NCBI GenBank assembly: GCA_937894355.1
Contig: CALCRD010000166.1
Coordinates: 1 to 10,731, forward strand
Direction of reading: 5' to 3'
Origin: an uncultured Bacillus sp.
Lineage (GTDB): Bacteria > Bacillota > Bacilli > Bacillales > Cytobacillaceae
Length of the DNA: 10,731 bases
Part shown: positions 7,365 through 10,731 of the stretch, in pieces
Numbering within the stretch: the first letter of the stretch is position 1
How the letters are laid out: every line of letters begins with the position of its first letter
The notes under the pieces: generated by a model
Told to the model about the DNA's origin: nothing
Seen by the model: the letters and a program-made list of their open reading frames with translations, nothing else
Databases searched by the model: none
Position numbers and translations under genes: made by a program

Positions 7365-7863
7365 TTAAACAACTTCTATTTTTCTTAATTGCTCAGTAAA
7401 ATCATTAATTTCATCTACTGGAACGTTATAGACACTAGGCATTCCGATAACCTTTGGAACGGATTTTATATCATAATAGATTGAAGAAGGAATCTTACTA
7501 ATATCTCCATGTAATTCAATGATGATATATCCTTTAAGGACAGTTTTGTTCTTGATCCGGGATAATTCAGGCTCCCTTTTTAATTCTTTGGTGAGTAATA
7601 GAATTTGTTTCTTGTACTCATTTTTTAGAACGGACTGGTTATTTTTCATTTTGGCATAAGCATATCTCATATTATTTAATTGCTCTCTAACCTTTTTAAA
7701 GTGTAAAAACCGTTGAATGCTCTTTGGATCTAAACTAGTTGGCTCAAAATGATTATGCGTGTCTAATGCGTATATCGTTTTAACTAGGTTCACCTTTCTC
7801 TGCTGAAATATATGGGTCAGTTTTTTCTGAACAATCCTTTCATAATTCGCTTGAACTTGGATA
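7365..7863 (-). pseudogene. NusG N-terminal (NGN)-like protein, 3' part, split by TnpB element
   Basis: The frame is open from the right end of the TnpB element (T at 7863) to the TAA at 7365. An isolated reading could begin at GTG 7793 (142 aa), but the codons before it are also protein-like (NYERIVQKKLTHIFQQRK) and that GTG lacks a spaced RBS. Joined to the 14-base stub at 9274-9287 the gene becomes 170 codons, starting MSFFIIQVQANYERIVQK. This resembles the first strand and helix of NGN domains (WYVV..tG.E..v). Later KGYIIIELHGD and SVPKVIGMPSVYNVPVDEI match the conserved PGYvfve and pGV..flG..P.p...E segments. Between them sits a helical insertion of about 65-70 residues. The protein ends where the KOW domain would begin. 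Probably a specialised transcription elongation or antitermination factor, now inactivated. Confidence 0.6.
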
Positions 7864-7975
7864 TTGAACTACCCCTCCTTAACAACCTTACGGGTTGTTT
7901 GAAGAAAGGGATTCCTAAGAACACCAGTGTATCCACCAGTTATTGATTAGGCGATCCCCGCAGCCCCTGCGGTTA
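7848..7975 (-). ncRNA. Predicted TnpB guide RNA (omega RNA / reRNA)
   Basis: In IS605-family elements the guide RNA overlaps the 3' end of tnpB, runs to the right end and uses the flank as guide. Here that covers the last tnpB codons with a perfect 6-bp hairpin (CCGCAG at 7958-7963, CTGCGG at 7967-7972). Next come an ACTGGTG direct repeat, the right-end hairpin AACAACC...GGTTGTT (7881-7899) and the tail AAGGAGGGGTAGTTCAA. The guide would start at 7863 with TATCCAAGTTCAAGCG, the interrupted gene's own sequence. The exact 5' end cannot be seen. Confidence 0.5.
7881..7899 (-). repeat. Right-end subterminal hairpin of the TnpB element
   Basis: AACAACC (7881-7887) and GGTTGTT (7893-7899) form a 7-bp stem with a five-base loop, 17 bases from the deduced right end. 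In this family such hairpins are recognised by TnpA and also form part of the guide RNA scaffold. The following AAGGAGGG looks like a ribosome binding site but belongs to the element end. Confidence 0.65.
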
Positions 7976-9122
7976 AAAGCCTTAGGGCTTCATTTTTAAG
8001 ATTGATTCCTGCGTTAATATCACGGTTATGATGGGTATGACATATAGGGCATTCCCATTCACGTAATCCCAGATTTTTAACGTCTCGATTTTTATAGCCA
8101 CAACATGAACAAAGCTGACTGGAAGGGAAATTTTTCGCAACTGTAACGACTTGTTTTCCATACCATCTCGCTTTGTATTCCACCATGGTTTTAAATTTTG
8201 ACCATGATACTTCACTGATTGCTTTAGCAAGATGGTGATTTTTCAACATATTCGATACTGACAAATCTTCCATACCGATAATGTCGTGGTTTTTGACAAT
8301 TTCGGTGGATATTTTGTGCAAGTAATCATTTCTTGCATTCGTGATTTTCTCATGGATACGAGCAACATTGATTTTTGCCTTATACCAATTTACACTACCA
8401 ATGGTTCGTTTACTCATGATTCGCTGTGCTTTAGCCAACTTTTTTTCTAATTTGCGGAAGAATTTTGGATTCAAGTAAGTCGTTCCATCTGATAGAATGG
8501 CTAATTCTTTTAATCCTACATCAATTCCAATGGCTGAATTATTTTTAGGTAGTTCTGTAACTTCGACTTCTGTTCCTAGAGATATGAAGTATTTACTCGA
8601 TGGATTACATCTTATCGTTGCATTTAGAATACGTCCCTTGGCTTCTCGACTCTTGGCAAAACGGACAAGACCGAGTTTAGGCAGTTTAATGTAATTGTCA
8701 ATGACTGTAATGTTTCCGTTTGTATACTTAGTTGTATAAGACTGAACAGGATTCTTTTTTGATTTAAAGCGTGGATATTTATTCTGCTTTTTATAATATC
8801 TGTTGAAAGAATCAGCTAAGTTTTCAACGGACTTCTGCAAGGCAACACTATCCACTTCTTTCAAAAAGGAATATTGCTTTTTTAGTTCCGGAATTGCTTT
8901 TACTGTTTCATACTTATTAAGACATTTACCCTTCCAATTATTTTCAGGAAGTTGACCATTTTGAACCATTTCCTCACAGATATACCAATAAGCATCTTTA
9001 TCTTTTTGTTTGCCAAGAAAGAAATTAAATACGAATCTTGAACACCCGATAGTCTTATTGATTAGTTCAATCTGCCTTTTATTAGGGTAGATGCGGAACT
9101 TGTAGGCTTTATTGACTAACAT
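7947..9122 (-). CDS. tnpB: TnpB RNA-guided nuclease (OrfB, IS605 family)
   Basis: A 391-aa TnpB, the family of RNA-guided nucleases ancestral to Cas12 that cut DNA beside a short target motif and help the element persist. The N-terminal OrfB helix-turn-helix and wedge region starts MLVNKAYKFRIYPNKRQ. The RuvC residues are D201 (GIDVGLKELAIL), E285 (GMEDLSVSNML) and D368 (HNRDINAGINLK). A zinc ribbon lies between the last two (C338 and C341, then C358 and C361). All key residues are intact and the length is normal, so the enzyme should be active. The chosen ATG 9122 follows GAGGTGAT at good spacing. TATAAT (9160-9165) gives a -10, with a LexA-like box between it and the RBS. The C-terminus overlaps the predicted guide RNA. 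Confidence 0.93.
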   Translation of the reverse strand: MLVNKAYKFRIYPNKRQIELINKTIGCSRFVFNFFLGKQKDKDAYWYICEEMVQNGQLPENNWKGKCLNKYETVKAIPELKKQYSFLKEVDSVALQKSVENLADSFNRYYKKQNKYPRFKSKKNPVQSYTTKYTNGNITVIDNYIKLPKLGLVRFAKSREAKGRILNATIRCNPSSKYFISLGTEVEVTELPKNNSAIGIDVGLKELAILSDGTTYLNPKFFRKLEKKLAKAQRIMSKRTIGSVNWYKAKINVARIHEKITNARNDYLHKISTEIVKNHDIIGMEDLSVSNMLKNHHLAKAISEVSWSKFKTMVEYKARWYGKQVVTVAKNFPSSQLCSCCGYKNRDVKNLGLREWECPICHTHHNRDINAGINLKNEALRLLTAGAAGIA

Positions 9123-9144
9123 TGATTATCACCTCACTCCTTTT

Positions 9145-9165
9145 AGAACATTCGTTCTAATTATA
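9145..9165 (-). promoter_or_regulatory. tnpB promoter -10 with LexA/DinR-like operator
   Basis: On the minus strand TATAAT (9165-9160) is followed one base later by AGAACGAATGTTCT (9158-9145). The core GAACGAATGTTC fits the Bacillus SOS-box consensus CGAACRNRYGTTYC at 12 of 14 positions, failing only at the two outer bases. A repressor bound here would cover the transcription start. The -35 at 17-base spacing (TAGCCA) is poor. Confidence 0.5.
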
Positions 9166-9230
9166 TCGTGCGAGGGAATTATTGGCTATCGCCAACCGGC
9201 ATTCATCTCCCAATTACTTATTGGGCTTCG

Positions 9231-9254
9231 CCCTTCACATTTCTTGAAAAAGGG
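9231..9254 (-). repeat. Left-end bulged hairpin of the TnpB element
   Basis: CCCTT (9231-9235) pairs with AAGGG (9250-9254) and TTTC (9240-9243) with GAAA (9246-9249), leaving a one-sided CACA bulge and a two-base loop. It lies about 19 bases inside the deduced left end, the usual place for the TnpA-recognised hairpin in IS200/IS605 elements. Confidence 0.6.
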
Positions 9255-9273
9255 GTATTCTGTCGGATAGCTG

Positions 9274-9287
9274 ATAAAAAAAGACAT
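9274..9287 (-). pseudogene. 5' stub of the interrupted NusG-like gene
   Basis: ATG TCT TTT TTT AT is all that remains on this side of the TnpB element. AAAGGAGTGAGGG precedes the ATG with GGAG eight bases away, so this is the true start of the split gene. Its last five bases, TTTAT, would be the target-adjacent motif. After it translation runs on into the element and stops at a TAG near 9187. Confidence 0.6.
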
Positions 9288-9323
9288 AACCCTCACTCCT
9301 TTATTATTTATAACTTAATACAG

Positions 9324-9337
9324 TTAATCTTGATTAA
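9324..9337. promoter_or_regulatory. Palindrome upstream of the interrupted gene, possible operator
   Basis: TTAATC (9324-9329) and GATTAA (9332-9337) form a perfect 6+2+6 palindrome 37 bases upstream of the ATG at 9287, between the upstream terminator and a possible -10 (TATAAA on the minus strand, 9312-9307). The position suits a repressor site. AT-rich chance palindromes are common, so confidence is low. Confidence 0.35.
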
Positions 9338-9361
9338 AAAGACACTTGCTTTCAAGCAAGT
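9336..9361 (-). terminator. Rho-independent terminator of the 172-aa gene
   Basis: On the minus strand ACTTGCTT (9361-9354) pairs with AAGCAAGT (9351-9344) and is followed by GTCTTTTT (9343-9336). It lies about 25 bases after the stop codon at 9386 and separates that gene from the interrupted NusG-like gene. Confidence 0.8.
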
Positions 9362-9385
9362 AAAGAATTCTTAAACTAGATATTT

Positions 9386-9904
9386 TTATTCAATTTCATT
9401 TGAAATCTCAAGGTTTAGACGGTGTATTTCTTTTTCGCTATATCTATTTACTGTTGATTTACTCCAGTATTTTGTACCACTAACAAATAAATCGGGTTCT
9501 GGAATTTTCCCGCGTTCCAAGTATAAGTTTACTTTTTGTCTGTCGTACTTTAATCCTTGTTCTGTTAAGAAATTAGCAAATTGGCTAAGATTAAGAAATT
9601 CAGAACCATCTTTAATCAATGCAAAAGTTGGCTTTTTAATTAAAAACGTATCTTCTCGGAAAAATTGAGTAATTAATTCTAATGCCCATTCTAGCCAATC
9701 ATCGTCTAAATGTTTATACAATGCTGCTAAATCAAAATTAACTTCATTCGGATTTTCAAAAAAACAGGCCAATCTTAAAAAGGTCCCCTGTACAGGATCT
9801 AAAGACTGTAATGCCTCCTCTGTTAATAATCCACTTTGATTTTCTTCCACCTTTTGTTTCATGAAAGGAAAAGTATCAAAGATACGACTTGTTGATTTTT
9901 TCAT
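9386..9904 (-). CDS. 172-aa putative DNA-binding regulator
   Basis: The start is ATG 9904 (MKKSTSRIFDTF), with AGGAG and eight bases of spacing. A longer frame to 10012 would run through the GTATAC array and terminator of the next gene and is rejected. Residues 1-95 are mostly helical and acidic (LLTEEALQSLDPVQGTFLRLACFF, DDDWLEWALELITQFF). Residues 102-160 look like an excisionase or MerR-type winged helix: EFLNLSQFANFLTEQG, then VNLYLERGKIPEPDLF, then GTKYWSKSTVNRY, in which RGKIPEP is the typical turn. Soluble, cytoplasmic. It is expressed alone, between the radC-like terminator and its own. The repeat array at its 5' end suggests that it, or another regulator, represses it. Family not recognised by name. 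Confidence 0.7.
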   Translation of the reverse strand: MKKSTSRIFDTFPFMKQKVEENQSGLLTEEALQSLDPVQGTFLRLACFFENPNEVNFDLAALYKHLDDDWLEWALELITQFFREDTFLIKKPTFALIKDGSEFLNLSQFANFLTEQGLKYDRQKVNLYLERGKIPEPDLFVSGTKYWSKSTVNRYSEKEIHRLNLEISNEIE

Positions 9905-9917
9905 AATTATCACTCCT

Positions 9918-9964
9918 GTATACTTTGTATACTCAGTATACCTCATCATGTATACAAAGTATAC
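9918..9964. promoter_or_regulatory. Array of five GTATAC hexamers, probable operator
   Basis: GTATAC occurs at 9918, 9927, 9936, 9950 and 9959. The spacing is nine bases in both groups, and the first two and last two form a 15-bp inverted repeat (GTATACTTTGTATAC against GTATACAAAGTATAC). It ends at the RBS of the 172-aa gene, so protein binding would block its transcription or leader. A helix-turn-helix dimer array is the simplest reading; replication iterons are an alternative, but no Rep gene is in the window. Confidence 0.7.
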
Positions 9965-9972
9965 ATGAAAGC

Positions 9973-9998
9973 AAAAAAAGGAGAAGAAAGATTCTCCT
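9973..9998 (-). terminator. Rho-independent terminator of the radC-like gene
   Basis: On the minus strand AGGAGAA (9998-9992) pairs with TTCTCCT (9985-9979), with a six-base loop and seven T residues running to 9973. It lies about ten bases after the TGA at 10009. Confidence 0.85.
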
Positions 9999-10008
9999 CC
10001 CCTATAAT

Positions 10009-10452
10009 TCAAATTTGACTGTTCTCTTTCATGCTGTAATAATCCCCACTTGCATTTACAATGACATGATCAAGCACATCAATTCCTAGGATTTTTCCGC
10101 ATTCCAATAGTCTTCTTGTTACTTCCAAATCTTCTCTTGAAGGAAATATATCCTGGCTCGGGTGCTGATGGCTCACAACGATAGATGCAGCATTATTCAA
10201 GATAGCAGCCTTAAAGACTTCTCTTGGCGATACTAAACTCGCATTCAGACTTCCAACGTGACAACGGTGTACAGCAACCACTCTATTTTTAGTATTAAGA
10301 CACATTACGAAAAAAATCTCTCTATCATCTTCACCAATAAATTCAGATGCAACCTTTGCAGCATCCTCTGGCGACCGTACGATAAATTTATTATCAAACT
10401 CCAACTCTTTCACAACTTGTTTAATTTTTAAAATCTCATAAACTTTTTTCAT
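10009..10452 (-). CDS. radC: RadC-like JAB/MPN-domain protein
   Basis: A 147-aa protein made almost only of the RadC-type JAB (MPN) domain, the compact form common on plasmids, phages and integrative elements; it lacks the N-terminal helix-hairpin-helix of chromosomal RadC. The JAMM metal site is complete: E45, then SHQHPS with H95 and H97, then D108 at the H-x-H-x(10)-D spacing. The usual glycine after HPS is glutamine (Q100), which is unusual. The family's substrate is unsettled; JAMM folds act as metallopeptidases, and a role in DNA repair has been proposed and disputed. ATG 10452 follows GGGAGAG by eight bases and lies 18 bases after the stop of the VWA gene, so the two probably share a transcript that ends at the terminator at 9973-9998. 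Confidence 0.88.
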   Translation of the reverse strand: MKKVYEILKIKQVVKELEFDNKFIVRSPEDAAKVASEFIGEDDREIFFVMCLNTKNRVVAVHRCHVGSLNASLVSPREVFKAAILNNAASIVVSHQHPSQDIFPSREDLEVTRRLLECGKILGIDVLDHVIVNASGDYYSMKENSQI

Positions 10453-10470
10453 TTTATATTCTCTCCCTAT

Positions 10471-10731
10471 CTAAATTTCAAATGCCTTTTCTGCTTCGGT
10501 AAAGTCGTTGGCATAAATAATCCTGTTTGAAAACTTGTTTACCGTTGAGCGACTAGTATGTTTACCAATCAATACAGAAAGACATTCAAATTTCTTTTGT
10601 TTTTTTGATTCATTGAATTTTGCAACAAATTCATCTTCAAGGTTGGCATCACCATCTGTTACAAAAACAATATCTGCATTCTTAAAACGATTTTCATTTA
10701 TTAAATCTAATGATTTCTTTAAAGGCTCATA
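10471..10731 (-). CDS. C-terminal part of a VWA-domain protein (partial)
   Basis: The frame is open from the right edge to TAG 10471-10473, giving 86 residues of a longer protein whose start lies outside the window. FKNADIVFVTDGDANL matches the central strand and metal-site loop (TDG) of von Willebrand factor A domains of the CoxE/ViaA type. KKFECLSVLIGKHTS, then VNKFSNRIIYANDF match the last strands and helix. Such cytoplasmic VWA proteins usually work with a MoxR-type AAA+ ATPase, which would be expected just upstream, beyond the edge. It is followed closely by the radC-like gene on the same strand. Confidence 0.75.
   Translation of the reverse strand, partial: YEPLKKSLDLINENRFKNADIVFVTDGDANLEDEFVAKFNESKKQKKFECLSVLIGKHTSRSTVNKFSNRIIYANDFTEAEKAFEI

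Larger units (their letters stand above)
7864..9273 (-). mobile_element. IS200/IS605-family element, IS1341 type (tnpB only)
   Basis: The ends were deduced from three signs. The left end follows TTTAT (9278-9274) and has the bulged hairpin typical of the family: CCCTT with AAGGG outside and TTTC with GAAA inside (9231-9254). The right end has the hairpin at 7881-7899 and finishes GTAGTTCAA at 7864, like the TCAA cleavage site of IS608. Removing exactly 7864-9273 (1410 bases) restores a single reading frame across the site. There is no target duplication and no terminal inverted repeat, as expected for single-strand transposition. No tnpA is present, so movement would need a TnpA in trans. Further palindromes lie in the left end (9182-9195, 9209-9225, 9223-9233). 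Confidence 0.8.

Noticed and set aside
7866..7880. AAGGAGGGG before the NusG-like fragment as a real RBS
   Set aside because: No ATG, GTG or TTG follows at a usable distance in frame; it is part of the TnpB element right end.
7982..8230. Second minus-strand frame inside tnpB
   Set aside because: It is a shifted reading of the TnpB C-terminal half, which is intact in its own frame with all catalytic and zinc residues.
9168..9374. + strand frame over the left end of the TnpB element
   Set aside because: It runs through element palindromes and a terminator, with no RBS and no protein-like features.
9905..10012. N-terminal extension of the 172-aa gene to 10012
   Set aside because: It would translate the GTATAC array and the upstream terminator, and gives an unlikely Phe- and Tyr-rich start; ATG 9904 has a good RBS.

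Overview
The window looks like an accessory region of a low-GC Gram-positive bacterium (Bacillota, Bacillus-like). It is AT-rich, has strong AGGAGG-type ribosome binding sites, and several genes end in hairpin-plus-T-run terminators. A RadC-like JAB protein, a VWA protein, a TnpB element and a predicted defence operon fit a plasmid, integrative element or genomic island. No tRNA, rRNA, CRISPR array or replication origin was seen.

Left part (1-6540): the 3' end of an unrecognised + strand gene, then about 430 bases without a clear gene. Next is a compact four-gene operon on the minus strand, read from 6481 down to 693. Its products are a 467-aa coiled-coil protein, a 673-aa McrB-like AAA+ NTPase, a 621-aa DUF2357/McrC-like PD-(D/E)XK nuclease and a 132-aa unknown protein. 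The last two junctions overlap, and the first was probably an ATGA overlap before a 130-bp tandem duplication (4841-5100) split it. The duplication leaves a 40-codon copy of the NTPase N-terminus in front of the real gene. I read the operon as a type IV (McrBC superfamily) restriction or abortive defence system with a separate coiled-coil subunit. A good extended -10 promoter and an AAGGAGG site precede it.

Middle part (6541-7150): a structured intergenic stretch, then a small + strand gene (80 aa) with a strong RBS and a clear terminator.

Right-middle part (7310-9361): a TnpB element of the IS200/IS605 family (IS1341 type, no tnpA) sits inside a gene. Removing 7864-9273 joins ATG TCT TTT TTT AT to T ATC CAA and restores one 170-codon frame with its own RBS, an upstream palindrome and a terminator. 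The restored protein resembles a NusG N-terminal (NGN) domain with a long helical insertion and no KOW domain. The deduced target motif is TTTAT and the deduced right end is TTCAA. The tnpB promoter carries a LexA/DinR-like box just after its -10.

Right part (9386-10731): three minus-strand genes. A 172-aa putative DNA-binding protein is preceded by an array of five GTATAC hexamers. A RadC-like JAB-domain protein is followed by its own terminator. At the edge is the C-terminus of a VWA-domain protein. The last two probably share a transcript.
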